DNA from: Angiostrongylus vasorum
Taxonomy: Eukaryota; Nematoda; Chromadorea; Rhabditida; Metastrongylidae
Assembly (NCBI GenBank): GCA_018806985.1
Contig: JADANN010000122.1
Coordinates: 726,501-790,500 of the forward strand
Direction: 5' to 3'
DNA length: 64,000 nucleotides
The notes below the pieces were generated by a model. It saw only the letters and a list, made by a program, of their open reading frames with translations, was not told where the DNA came from and did not search any database. How positions within the stretch are numbered: the first letter of the stretch is position 1; each line of letters begins with the position of its first letter. Below are positions 43,190 through 53,194 of the stretch, piece after piece. The position numbers and the translations under genes were made by a program.

Positions 43190-43420
43190 TTCGACGTTGA
43201 CCATTCCCTGAGGGATGCGCAATGTATGCAATTCCACTGAGCTTCGTTGAAATGAGTAGATATCTATTTGCCTATAAAATGATTTTCTGGTACACAGCTC
43301 AATTTTTTCGACACCTTAAGCATGAAGAGCTTCGTTTGTGTAGGGCACGAGGTCGATCCAACGACTCTATCTGTAGCAGGACACCCACAACCACTGTGTC
43401 TCACCTGTCGCTACCTAACA
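43190..43420 (-). repeat. SINE-A-like copy, degenerate
   Basis: On the minus strand box A-like ACACAGTGGTTG and box B-like GTTGGATCGACC are at 43405-43345, and the 3' block GCGCATCCCTCAGGGAATGG is at 43205-43225. The middle is strongly diverged. Confidence 0.5.
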
Positions 43421-43429
43421 AACCTGAAT

Positions 43430-43654
43430 GAGTTACGTCTGTGACTGTTCTCGACGATTAAAGGGAACAAAATAGCCGATAATCAAAAAATTTATCAACT
43501 GGCGTTAGTTTCAGTAGGCATCATATATGTAAGTGAATGGTGACATTGGTATTATACAGTAAATTTCATTTTTAAAAAAAATCGACGTCTTTTTTTCCCA
43601 AGAGGAGCATAGAGCGATGTATCTCGTCCATCGGTTGTCATGACGTTAATGATG
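43430..43654. other. 3' flank of the minus-strand gene; no feature
   Basis: AT-rich, no canonical AATAAA close behind the stop of the gene at 43655. Confidence 0.35.
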
Positions 43655-44323
43655 TCACTTTTTTTGTTCACCTTCTTTAATTGACTTGGTTGGCTTCTAA
43701 AATAAATCTTGTCTATTAACTGCATTCAAAGGCAGGTAGTTTGTATTAAAAAGTCTGCTAAAAAACCAAGTACTCAAACCAAGTAAATCAAGTATTATAT
43801 TCATTGCTGGAAATCAAGTCTACAAACGATGTTAACTTCTGCCTCTCAATTTGATCCAATCGGACCCATTTCACTCGATTTTTCCGTGCTTACCGTCGAG
43901 CTAATGGCCTTCCATTCTTCTTCTCTTTTCCGTGCTGTCTCCCATACTGGACCGTAGTGTTCTTTGTAAAACTATAACAAACTATTACTGATGACATTTC
44001 TTTTCGGACGGAAGGAAGTGTTTTGATTCAAAAAAAACCTTAAATTTTCAAGCACTAATTTAATTGCTACAAACCTTCTGCATTTGCAACTGTTTATCGT
44101 CACAAAATAACGCTTGCCACACAGTCGTTGGGGCGTCAGGATTCTTTTCAGGACCTAACAGTTGACAGTATAGGATAGAAACTGTAGAGAAAAGGGATAA
44201 TATTCGTAGGATAATAGAAAAGCACCTACCAGAAATGGGAGTTGTACCCTCAGTACAGGGGCCATATGTATACTCAAAGAGATTCGAAGTTTCTAGAAGG
44301 TTTGTTTCATCAAAAAATACCAT
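43655..44323 (-). CDS. Hypothetical 106-residue protein, four exons
   Basis: Minus-strand exons: 44323-44230 (ATG; donor CTG|GTAGGT), 44181-44075 (acceptor TTCTCTACAG; donor AAG|GTTTGT), 43971-43894 (acceptor GTTTGTTATAG; donor ACG|GTAAGC) and 43696-43655 (acceptor TTTATTTTAG; TGA). All four join in phase, giving exactly 107 codons; introns are 48, 103 and 197 bp. The ATG directly follows CTACTTTTTAG, a site that could take a spliced leader or mark an internal exon. The protein has an N-terminal region with two cysteines (YTYGPCTEG, ILYCQLLGP), a middle TVWQALFCDDKQLQMQKFY and a strongly charged end (VWETARKREEEWKAISS, KPTKSIKEGEQKK). No signal peptide. I do not recognise the family. The four-way phase agreement makes this the best multi-exon model here. 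Confidence 0.7.
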
Positions 44324-44493
44324 CTAAAAAGTAGAAATCACGAACGCAGAAGCCATCAAGGTAGTATTGGCGATAATATATACACATTGCTATGTGGGAG
44401 AACGAAGAGGCATATGGTTGGTGTTCAGTGGCGCTGGAACAATTTCGACTTAAACTCGCTGTTTAAAATTTTGTTCCAGCTAGAAGATATGTG

Positions 44494-44697
44494 CTAGTGA
44501 AAGAAGTTTTGGCATGATCCACTCAATAAGAATTCCACCTTACTCTTGGCGCTAGCATTTCGGCTGCGCTTTTCGTTTCCCGTGAAAACCACATGGTAAT
44601 TTATGTCGCCCATTCTTCGCAGATTGACAACGGTGAATTCGGATTTAACCCTACAATGCTTGTAGAGGGTTGTCCATAGAAAAGATAAGGCATTATT
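44494..44697 (-). CDS. Coding exon of 67 codons upstream of the four-exon gene
   Basis: After GCCTGTAG (44698) the minus strand is open in phase 0 for 67 codons to TAG at 44494. It reads SFLWTTLYKHCRVKSEF, VVNLRRMGDINYHVVFTGN and KRSRNASAKSKVEFLLSGS. A GTAAGG donor inside (44538) could end it early. It lies 170 bases upstream of the four-exon gene on the same strand but does not join it in phase with the sites I can see, so it may end a separate gene or be an alternative 5' exon. Composition is clearly protein-like. Confidence 0.4.
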   Translation of the reverse strand, partial: NNALSFLWTTLYKHCRVKSEFTVVNLRRMGDINYHVVFTGNEKRSRNASAKSKVEFLLSGSCQNFFH

Positions 44698-44699
44698 CT

Positions 44700-45780
44700 A
44701 CAGGCATTAGACCAGTATTTGGTGATTCTAAAATGGGCCAATAGATAGAATAGACGATAGAGCATAGGGTTTCATCTAGAGAGTGTGAATGGCTAAGAAC
44801 ATTCCAGTACCATAGAAGAGACACTGCTGTTATATGATGGCTAGTAATTACTCAATGTCACTATGATTCGTCGCACAAATCCACTGTCAGTACCTAGAAG
44901 CGTTTTCAGCTTACTTTGTGTTCATTTCCCCCAATTCTTATACGTGGCGCATTTATATGATAGCTGTGTTCATAATATCAATTGGAATTGAAATAATGGT
45001 CAATTATCTGCCAATTTGCCAGTCGATGAACTCGTTAGAATGAGTTCTTTTGTGTAAGTGCAGAGTGTAGCTGTTCTCTTCTGATACTTGCCTCGATATT
45101 TGCCTTTCATGAGTTATCGAATGAGTGGAAAAATTCAGAAAAAAGGCTTTATGCTGCAAAATAAACGGACGAAACTGTGTTCTCTCGGTTTTCCGACTCA
45201 ACTACAAAGCTGATAGAGAAGTTCTGGCGATGATTAAAACTAGTTTTGCTTAGAAATATGCGACTTCCGCTGATTAAATTTTCACGCTAGAATTATTAGT
45301 ACTTTAACCGCCCTGGTTGTTCTAACATCGTAGTTGAAGCCATTGAAAACCATTAAAGTGTGTTAATGCCTTCATAACATTTATTAAACCAAGTTTCTAA
45401 TTGGTTCTATGACGCCTTTGTAAAATGTTTGCTTTTACAATTTTTTAATCAGTAATGTCTCACTTGCTGTTATTTCCTCTACACCACAATATTGCTCCAA
45501 TACCTTTAACGGTCATGCTACCATGGTATCCTCAGTTAACTGTTAATCATTTTCTAACATATATATCAACAAAAGCACCCACTCCCTTTTGTTAAAGTAC
45601 AGTGTATCCTGCTGTAAACCTTTATGGGTTTACTGATAAGTTCACACGAGGTTGTTACAAATCATCGATAAATACTGGTCATTGGTGCCGAAATTCAATG
45701 AACACCGATGTTGAATAGAATTCTTCATAGTAAGATTACCTCAGCACTTAAATGGACCTTCTGCAGGAATCATAGGGTAT
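44700..45780. other. No supportable gene
   Basis: Frames are short and AT-rich. A GTAAGT at about 45052 follows no credible exon. Confidence 0.4.
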
Positions 45781-45784
45781 CGTT

Positions 45785-46060
45785 TAAATATCAGCGAAAT
45801 ATAATCACAATGATTCTGAGATATTTGCAAATCTCCGGACTGGTGGTGTCTGCGGTGGGAAACGAACGCGCTATTACACCCATTCAGGGCGCTAACACTT
45901 CCACCACCATACCGGGTCCTTCGTTACACATGTCTTTCAGCTAGATTTATCGACCAGTGCCATCAGCAATCACGCATCAACGGGATTGATCTCGGAAGCC
46001 TGGAGTTTTGCAAATGTCTCAGCATCATTGCGGTTGTATTTCGCTAATGAAACAGTTTCC
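45785..46060 (-). repeat. SINE-B copy with foldback tail
   Basis: Minus-strand head (GGTATGGTGGTGGAAGTG) and tail (TTGCAAATATCTCAGAATC) at 45940-45790. On the right the tail recurs in plus orientation (GGAGTTTTGCAAATGTCTCA, 46005-46050), so bases 45798-45845 and 46005-46050 are inverted repeats. Confidence 0.6.
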
Positions 46061-46105
46061 ATTTGCCCCCAATAGTGTCTACTTTCCATACTGGCGGTGT
46101 TTCCC

Positions 46106-46573
46106 ATGCTACATTGGCTATCAACGAAATTTATTTTTGACTCATATTACTTAACCACCTTTCACTTTAAATTCTTCTGCGAACTACCACATTCTGACTA
46201 TATGAACTTCCTTGATAGTCTTCTCATCCCTAATCTCCTTTTCCTTGTAAAAGAAAAAAAGCTCCTTGTAAAAACGGCCATTTTTTTCTGCCATGTGTTT
46301 GAGCAAAACAAAACAGCTGTTCTCAGCATGTACTTTCTGGGAAACTCAGGAACTACGCCAACTTCCTACTGTGGAATGAATATTAACGCCTCTAATGGTG
46401 CTCCCTATATAATGTTAATCTCGTTGCACCGTCATTGCTGTATTCTGTGCAACACTTGTGCTTTATGCTATTTCGCCAGTCTATTAGAAAAGCCACTCTG
46501 TAATCTCAAGGTAACTGCTTGCGAACTATTTTATTACGCTACCCACACTTTTTTCATGGAAGCCATATCTTGA
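46106..46573 (+). CDS. Hypothetical 155-residue ORF, cysteine- and aromatic-rich
   Basis: A single plus-strand frame from ATG at 46106 to TGA at 46571 is the longest open stretch outside mobile elements. It is hydrophobic near the start (FIFDSYYLTTFHFKFFCEL), has LLIPNLLFLVKEKKLLV in the middle and a cysteine-rich hydrophobic segment near the end (SLHRHCCILCNTCALCYFAS). A possible donor (CTCAAG|GTAACT) lies at about 46511. In AT-rich DNA 155 codons is unlikely by chance, but codon use is not clearly coding and no homologue is recognised. It follows a SINE-B copy directly. Confidence 0.35.
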   Translation: MLHWLSTKFIFDSYYLTTFHFKFFCELPHSDYMNFLDSLLIPNLLFLVKEKKLLVKTAIFFCHVFEQNKTAVLSMYFLGNSGTTPTSYCGMNINASNGAPYIMLISLHRHCCILCNTCALCYFASLLEKPLCNLKVTACELFYYATHTFFMEAIS

Positions 46574-46579
46574 TTGTCG

Positions 46580-47334
46580 TATTGATGTTCCTATTACATA
46601 TAAATGTTTAATTATCCAAGTCTGAGAATTGCTCAGTGGCAACTACGTAAGGTGCAGTGTAGCAAACTCGTACGAAGTAGAGCATTCTATTTTGTACTAG
46701 TACTTATCCGGTTCTGTCAGTCGGCTTGAAGAAGCGTATTCTAATGAGCTTACTAATGTAACTGATAAAATGCTATCAGTCCACAAAGCAAAGAAGAACT
46801 CTTATTTGATAACCTTTTGTCTTTAGTAGTTTAGTCCCTCCACTGTCCAATCAGTAGAAATAATCTTGAGCGAGGACTTATAAGAGGGTCTGAATCCTCA
46901 CTAAGTTAAGTATTATACCGTCGTTCATGAAACCAAGCTCTAAACTAATGGTGACTTGATTAATGCAATGATAGACCTTTTTTTATTCTAAGTTTTCAAG
47001 CTCTGAAAAATAAAACAAGCCAACCTCCTTTCTTGTTAGCTTCACACCATGCAGCCAATACCAATGGTGTGTAAGTACTGCGGCAAGAAATGCGAAAAAT
47101 CCACTTATGGACGTCGAAACCGCAAGCAAACAGTTGGCAAAAAAGACTAAACCAAGAATCGATTCGATTTCAGTTGGTCGGGAACGAGGGAAAAGACAGT
47201 TTCTAACAAAGCGAATAAATATTGTTATAATTTAGAGGCCTTGATTATATGTGAAACTCTTATTTGCTCTTTATTTGTTGCCCTTTACAATATTAACTCT
47301 TAATTTGCTGCCTACTACAATCTTTTATAGTAGG
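46580..47334. other. Mostly non-coding; one tiny cysteine ORF
   Basis: A 33-codon ORF at 47049-47150 reads MVCKYCGKKCEKSTYGRRN in part, reminiscent of half a zinc knuckle. It contains a GTAAGT which, spliced to GATTTCAG at about 47170, gives another small frame. Neither is strong. An AATAAA lies near 47214. Confidence 0.3.
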
Positions 47335-47800
47335 GCAAATATCTCAGCACCATTGTCGTTGTACTTCGCATAAAATCCGGCTATAAAAAATTTGTAGTGG
47401 ACAACAAATAAAAGGTTAATATTGTGGTTTCAACAACAGTCTCATCTTAGCTGGGTTCATGATTTCAACAACAGCCTCAGCTTAACTGGGTTCAATGCCG
47501 ATGTGAGCTTCCCAGATTAATCCCGCTGACGGGTCATTACTGATGGCAGAGATCGATAGAACTAGATGGGGACAGGCGAAAAATGCACTAATCATGCTTA
47601 CCTTAGAAGCTTCCTCTACATAATTATTATTTGCTGACAGAAAGGGAAACGAAGGACCGGCATAGTGTGGTGGTGAACGCTTTAGTCCCGTTAGGAGTAA
47701 TAGCGCGTTCGTTCCCCCACCACAGACACCTGCGTTCCGGAGTTTTGCATATATCTCAGCACCATTATGGTTATATGTGAACAGTTGAAATGACACTGAT
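47335..47800 (+). repeat. SINE-B copy, split, with tandem-duplicated left part
   Basis: Plus-strand head GCATAGTGTGGTGGTGAACG and box B-like GCGCGTTCGTTCCC at 47660-47720, tail TTTTGCATATATCTCAGC at 47742. An extra tail piece (GGGCAAATATCTCAGCACC) lies at 47334-47365. Between them about 33 bases (TTTCAACAACAG ... CTGGGTTCA) occur twice in tandem at 47428-47494. Confidence 0.6.
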
Positions 47801-47839
47801 CGGAGAGATTTAGGTGTTAAGCTCAATAACCGGACCATG

Positions 47840-48199
47840 ACACGGAGTTAGCTCGTTCTTGTAGAGTGTTAACAAGGTTTCATTCAAATTAGCTGTGCTA
47901 CATAGCCGAGAATTCCTCAACAGCTCTCTTATGCCAAAGTACTTTGTCATTGTGAATAACCTATCTTCGTTTTCCTTATATTCTTGTAATCGTTTTATTC
48001 GTTCATCGTGAAGAGAACTAGTTAATGGGATTCAACATGCGATTGTTCATCACCCGTACGAATGATCCAAGTTAAGAAGACTTCCATCTCCAGTTCCATC
48101 TGTGAGAAAATTTGCAGTACGGCAAAACTTGACGTGCGTGCAGCGGCCACCTTCTTGCCAAAAGAAGTAAAAAAAGTGGCTGGAAAAGTATGAAGCTCT
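47840..48199 (+). other. Coding-like stretch, two overlapping frames
   Basis: One frame gives a 43-codon ORF from ATG at 48062 (ICEKICSTAKLDVRAAATFL, then PKEVKKVAGKV) to TGA at 48191. Another, after a CATCTCCAG acceptor (about 48092), reads VRKFAVRQNLTCVQRPPSC, which is faintly like the start of nematode transthyretin-like proteins (F-x-V-x-x-x-L-T-C). It stops after 24 codons and no more of that domain follows. I keep it as unresolved. Confidence 0.25.
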
Positions 48200-48539
48200 A
48201 AGCCTTCGCTGAGTGAGGGGGAGCATGCAAGTTGGGCACTTGTACCAGCTCGAGTTACTCGATGATTAATTCAGTTGCAGCCAATGCACATAACAACGAT
48301 GATGTTTTTGAATGAGAAGAAGCGACGATATTAGACTAGCCACCTAGCGTCTTGAGAGGCCTTAAATTACTTTTCAATGCTATTTTTTCACACCGGTGAC
48401 ATAAAATCAGCAATGAATTTTGTAGGCGATCGTTGTAAACAATGTTATGATGTCATTCACAACTGTAGAATGACAACGGCGCCACTAAATGTGAGCTTTT
48501 CATAAAAAATTTCAGTTTACTACGCCTAATATCGCACCG

Positions 48540-48840
48540 GTGAAGAGGTTATAGTGCAATGGTTAGAGGTACTAACCAATATGCAAAAGAGTTGTCAGTT
48601 CGAACTCACTCTCAGGCCTAACGAAACCCTCCATCCGTTCGGATACGGCAAATTGTAATTAATTTATCTCAGTTGAAAGGACCACTCCACTGCGGTGATC
48701 TATCAGTAGTCTATTGTGGGTGATTGTATAAGCGAAATGTGCATTCAAAGACCATCTACGACAGATTCCAGTGCATGGCGTGTCCGCAGGGCAGTGATAA
48801 CACTGAACTCCTCATATGTCCTTCTTTTCACCGTATTGGA
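48540..48840 (+). repeat. SINE-A-like copy, diverged
   Basis: Box A-like TATAGTGCAATGGTTAGAGG and box B-like CAGTTCGAACTC are well kept; the rest aligns loosely (CCCTCCATCCGTTCGG, ATGTGCATTCAAAGACC, AGTGCATGGCGTGTCCG). The 3' end reaches a GTAAGT-containing run. Confidence 0.5.
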
Positions 48841-49003
48841 AAAAATTCCCATGTAAGTGAGAGTATTGGACTGATGTTTTAATTATCAATTTTATTTTCT
48901 AATAGAAAAAAGTGACAATGACACGTTCGATACGGATTCTCATTGCGTTAGATCAATAATCTAATCGGTCCCTTCGGTATCCATGCTTTCTCGTAGAATC
49001 TTT

Positions 49004-49260
49004 TCAAAAAATTGGAAAACTGAATTTGAATTTTCCCAACTTATTAGGAAGTCCCTCATATTTTTGAAACTGAAGTAGAAAACTAAGAACGTAGTCGGAG
49101 TAGAGGACATAAGCTCCAAGTGCCACTGGTAAACATCGGTGATTCATGAAAGCACTGATCGTTGGCAGATGTTTGTAAATTATTCTGAATAAGATAGCTA
49201 AGGGCAGTGGCATACTCTTAATCAGATTCTGCCCACCTCTTTGTTTCGTTTTCATTTTTC
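49004..49260 (-). CDS. Hypothetical 83-residue protein
   Basis: A minus-strand frame from ATG at 49255 to TGA at 49004. Five bases before the ATG is an AG site (AAAAATCTAG, 49261-49262) suitable for trans-splicing. The protein starts basic (MKTKQRGGQNLIK), has a hydrophobic stretch (PLPLAILFRII), a central CLPVALGAYVLYSDYVLSFLL that could be a membrane segment, and a basic aromatic end (NKLGKFKFSFPIF). An internal CTACTTCAG could also be an acceptor. No family recognised. Confidence 0.4.
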
Positions 49261-49272
49261 CTAGATTTTTAA

Positions 49273-49395
49273 ATCTCTGACGAAAGCATACCTGTTAAGC
49301 CTAGTGTGACGAGTGCTACAACCGAAGATGGAAAGTTCGAAGTGTCTGTTAGGCCGAAGGTAGTTGATGCTGTCAAAGAGAGGTTACCAGGTTAA
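49273..49395 (+). other. Short coding-like stretch, unsupported
   Basis: The plus frame reads TSATTEDGKFEVSVRPKVVD and continues with AVKERLPG before TAA; very protein-like in composition. The nearest acceptor (TTTTTCCTAG, 49263) is out of frame with it, and the minus strand is open too. Possibly the last exon of a lost gene. Confidence 0.25.
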
Positions 49396-49399
49396 TAAC

Positions 49400-50915
49400 A
49401 AATCAGCGCTCTAGACTAATGAGAATGTGTCATATCACAAATTGAATGAGTAACAAATAAGCCATAGCACGTAAAAAGCAGCCCTTATTAAACCTTTAGA
49501 TTCATTCTGGCTGGAACATACATGCTCAGAACGAATGTGAATTTTGTCGAGAAATCCCTCTCCATTATTATATCGGTTCAAAATTTATGATCAGACTTTG
49601 GTATCCTTTTGTGTTCTATCCGTGGATTTCAACGAAATTATTATTCCAAGGATTTTGAATGTGTCATAAAATCCACTTCTATGTCTGTTTCGCTTTCTCT
49701 TTTAATTATTGAAAAACTGTAAACGTTTCTGATTTCTTCTTCCATGAATTTTTTCGTGTTCTTCTGCTCCATGTGTGAAAGTTTAGCTTGTTAGCACCAT
49801 CATCTGGTAGACGCATCAATACTGGCCGCAAGCCAAAAGATTGGTGTAAATCCGATCAACCATTGGCATAACTGATGATGGCGCCACATCACTGTCATTA
49901 TTACTATATTCCATTGGTGTAAACAATATGACATTAATTTCGATCCAAACCAGAATCTATTACGCAACGAATTGACAAGTAATCGGCCACATGCAAAATA
50001 TCTATCCGGTGGACTCCACAGTGGCTGGGAGCAATGCTGGGTGTCGAACTGTGATGTGCAACGAGGTTTCATTTCCTAACAAGACTTCCCAAGCTCGGAA
50101 GGATCCTGGAAATCGGACTAGGAGTGGACCCACTCTACGGAAAAGTCTGATAAGGTTCTTTTTGTTTGTCTTCTCTCTAAAGATATTTCAAAAAGAGGCA
50201 CTGCACCAGAATTGTGATGCTTTTGTGTCCTTGATTTAGCTGAATAACGAGGCCGAATAGAGTTTACCGGGGGTAAGCTCGACTTACTCATTGATTAATA
50301 GGACCACAGTGATATGGTGCGGAATGCGAGTACACTATACTCTTTAGGAACAGTGTTTACCCACACAGATCTTCACAATTTTGCCTAGAAATATAGGAGA
50401 AATTGCGACGGGGAATGAAGATCAGCAGTTCTACTAGATAAGAAAGTATTCCGGTGTGTACACTGTCCACTATTCGCTTCACTTTTTCCCACATTTATTG
50501 CTGCAAAACATCCTTTCTCTTTTTTTCTCGAAGTCAGAGCTCATTGAGGAAATCTTTGGCATGACTTGCAAGAGTAAAAGTGTTATAACAGCAAGGTTTT
50601 CAATTCAATGAAGACTGTGCTGTTGTCTTCACGGTTTTCCGTAGAGACAGGCTTTCAAGCACCGATGTTCGACTTTTTATTTACAGAATCGTTACCGATG
50701 AAAGTGCGTATCCTAAAAACTTACAACACTTTGAGGATTTCTCTTTGTCGTCTTCCGTGGTTGATGAGCTGACCATCTCATTCGAATAAAAAACTAAGAA
50801 TGATTGTTCACTTATAGTATTCTTGTCATGATTTGACTGATACATGATCAACAAACATTTGTTGTCACAAGTGAGCCATTATTCGCACTTGCATGCCATA
50901 TGTGTATAAATTTAT
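49400..50915. other. No supportable gene
   Basis: Open frames (50072-49800 -, 49991-50239 +) have no splice support or recognised domain. No known repeat blocks were found. Confidence 0.4.
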
Positions 50916-50919
50916 TCAT

Positions 50920-51130
50920 TTACATGAAATAAGATGAAGTGAACTCTTTGGACGAAGAGGCACGCGTGGTGCCAAGTGCCTTCCGTTCGCACTCCTTCTT
51001 CAGTAATGCTTTTATGAGTTCCTTAGTCCACTCGTTAGTCGTACTTATTTTTTCGAGCTTGGGCTTTCATCAGACTGGCTTTCTGGCCAAAACGGCATCT
51101 GGAGATACTCGCTTTTCGAAAATACTTATG
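50920..51130 (-). pseudogene. Coding sequence with a single frameshift
   Basis: Minus strand: one frame (51130-51058) reads KSEYLQMPFWPESQSDESPS and ends at an A-run followed by TAA. In the adjacent frame, from the same A-run, the text continues ISTTNEWTKELIKALLKKEC, then ERKALGTTRASSSKEFTS to a TAA at 50920. The switch occurs within GAAAAAATAAG, so a one-base indel in a homopolymer explains it, either real decay or an assembly error. The acidic-serine tract followed by a basic helical segment suggests a nuclear or regulatory protein, but no family is recognised. Confidence 0.45.
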
Positions 51131-51199
51131 TAGCACCAAAACGGATGCGAATCCTTTTCCTAAGAATTAAATGTAGAGCAACCAACCACTACGTTCTCA

Positions 51200-51535
51200 C
51201 ATAATGTTTCCAAGGATAGCATTATACAGATATCATGAGATTCAGGTGGGCAGTCAGATTTACGCCGCCTTGGCTGTCGCTTGAGGATTTTCGTCTGCTT
51301 CATGAGTGTGGTTGAAGGCCGGTCGAATCGACTTTTCTTCGAATCCCTAGGTTAGCCGTTGTAGGGTATTCCCATGAACACTAGGGAAAATGAGCTGTTA
51401 CTAAACAAATTTGGTTCCAGTCTACCGTCTCCAGAGGGATGAGAGGCTTGTTGGCTCTGTGTTGAAGGGAACCAGCGCGTTTCTCGTAATGAACGGCGTC
51501 AACAACATTGCACAACCCGACCTCTCATTAGGAAA
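51200..51535 (-). repeat. SINE-D copy (variant tail)
   Basis: On the minus strand: CCGTTCATTACGAGAAACG in the head, CAACAAGCCTCTCATCCCTC and TGGAACCAAATTTGTTTAG in the body, then a 3' part with CTCAAGCGACAGCCAAGGCG, parallel to CTCAAGCAACAACCGG in the 13505 copy. An apparent 47-codon minus-strand ORF here is a by-product of the repeat. Confidence 0.5.
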
Positions 51536-51539
51536 TATG

Positions 51540-52065
51540 CAAGAGAAGTTATGACATTGGAATCCATACAATTATTCCAGACCATATTCATCGTTTCGAC
51601 GTTATTGACAAAGATTTGAAAATTCACATTAAAATCACTTAAGCCATTCAAAACGCTTTCACTGTAGACTGATGACTTCTTCTACGAGTTCTTACGTCAA
51701 ACTGTTAGGTAAGAACCATACCGTGTTGAGCGTGTATGATTCTTAACTAACTTGTTGCTCATCTTGTGTTGCATAGTCAGAGCTACAATTACGAAGGCGA
51801 TATCAACAATATCCAGTTCGCAAAAATTGTTTACACTGGAGTGCTGTAATTCGAACTCCTATGAAGCAAGCCTAAAAATTATGCTATGCTACTTACCATG
51901 ACCTTGAACCAAAGGCCCGGAATAGAAAACTGGCGATAAAGATAATAGGCTAGAACCTTGATGGTTTGTCTTCTAACATCATATCACTCTCGAGCAATAT
52001 GAACATTACCTTCCACAAGACGTTTCAATGCGCTATGTGACTTTAGATACTTTCTTCGATTATTA
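51540..52065. other. No feature recognised
   Basis: AT-rich without convincing frames or repeats. Confidence 0.4.
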
Positions 52066-52067
52066 AG

Positions 52068-52475
52068 CTAACGCAAGGTTGGTAAGAAAAGATTTATTCG
52101 GCTAACGTTTCGGCGCCTTCGCTATCATCAGCGTTGTGTTGATCCGAGTCGATGGTCCACAGCTGGTCGTTACCACCGGTGTTCGTCGTCGCATGGACTC
52201 GAATCCAGTGGTCTGACCATTCTCGAATGGAGAAATTGACTCGACGGTTCCCTTTTCAGCAGGATAGATGTTGTTCTGTTGCCTCCACTTAATACGACAG
52301 GCATTTTTTGGGGCAGTGAGCTTTGAAGCAGTCGATATTTGATTAGCTGGCACGTGGTGTGACAAAGTCTTAAAATCGGCTTTCATTCAACCGCGGCAAA
52401 AAATAAATAATGAAGAAGACGAAAACGCGAAACGGTGGCAGAAAAAATACTCTTTATCTACTGCTGTTAGCTTAA
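52068..52475. repeat. PLE terminal repeats as an inverted pair
   Basis: Bases 52068-52135 (TTATTCGGCTAACGTTTCGG and neighbours) are the reverse complement, imperfectly, of 52405-52475 (GAAACGGTGGCAGAAAAAAT and GCTGTTAGCTTA). The ~270-base interior parallels 12430-12640. It looks like the two ends of a PLE with all coding sequence lost. Confidence 0.55.
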
Positions 52476-52548
52476 TCAACCAAGAAGATATTGACTATTT
52501 ATGTCGAGGTTTAGTGAAGTTTATTTTAAGGTATTACTTCGCAAAGCA

Positions 52549-52830
52549 AAGGCGCGCGTAAAGCAGTGGTCGGAGGCGCCCTACGATGCAAATACGGGAT
52601 CGATCCCAGCGCCCCTGGCCCACCAACCCTTCCATCCCACCGGGGTGGGCAGAGTAGTACCAGAATTGTCTGAGAGGATAGCAGCGCCGGCTCGATACAT
52701 TGGCAGGCCATTGAGGGTTATTGGAAAGGCCAGATATGCATTCGATCACCTCCGAACGATGCTTAATGAACTCGAATGCATGGCGCATCCCTCAGGGGAT
52801 TGATCAACGCCAAGAGCTTTATCCTCTTAT
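52549..52830 (+). repeat. SINE-A copy, well preserved
   Basis: Box A-like GTAAAGCAGTGG and box B-like GGGATCGATCCC. The body has CCACCAACCCTTCCATCCC, CCAGAATTGTCTGAGAGG, CTCGAATGCATGGCGCATCC and GGGATTGATCAACGCC. It lies 75 bases after the PLE end pair. Confidence 0.8.
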
Positions 52831-53054
52831 CTTTTACTTCGGATAGTTTTCTTAGATTAACTTTCCTCGGATGAAGTGCGATTCTCAGAAATTTTTCAAG
52901 TCGTTTTCCATCATTCTTAATTAAGACCAATTTGTGTGGTGGCATCGGCTGCAATGGTTTTTCTCTCCTTATTGATGACGGCCTGAACAGACTAACACGG
53001 TTTTTCCGAGAATCCTGAAATAGCTGTGGTATTTTGATCCAATACTACAAGTCA

Positions 53055-53190
53055 CTTGTAGGGGGTGGATAGTGCAGTAGCAATAATACCGTTTATTAAG
53101 AGAGAGGCGCTTATTGAACCCATTGCTTACCAAGCTTTCTAACCCTTAGGTATGGTGAGGTGGATACCTGACTTGTCTGTCAACTCGACC
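53055..53190 (+). repeat. SINE-A-like fragment, degenerate
   Basis: GGATAGTGCAGTAGC resembles box A and GGTGGATACCTGACTTGTCT matches the ATACCAGACTTGTCT block. The box B region is diverged and the 3' half is absent. Confidence 0.4.
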
Positions 53191-53194
53191 AACA

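Noticed and set aside
51200..51305. 47-codon minus-strand ORF beginning MKQTKILKRQPRRRK
   Set aside because: It coincides with the 3' body of a SINE-D copy (CTCAAGCGACAGCC block), so it is not taken as a gene.
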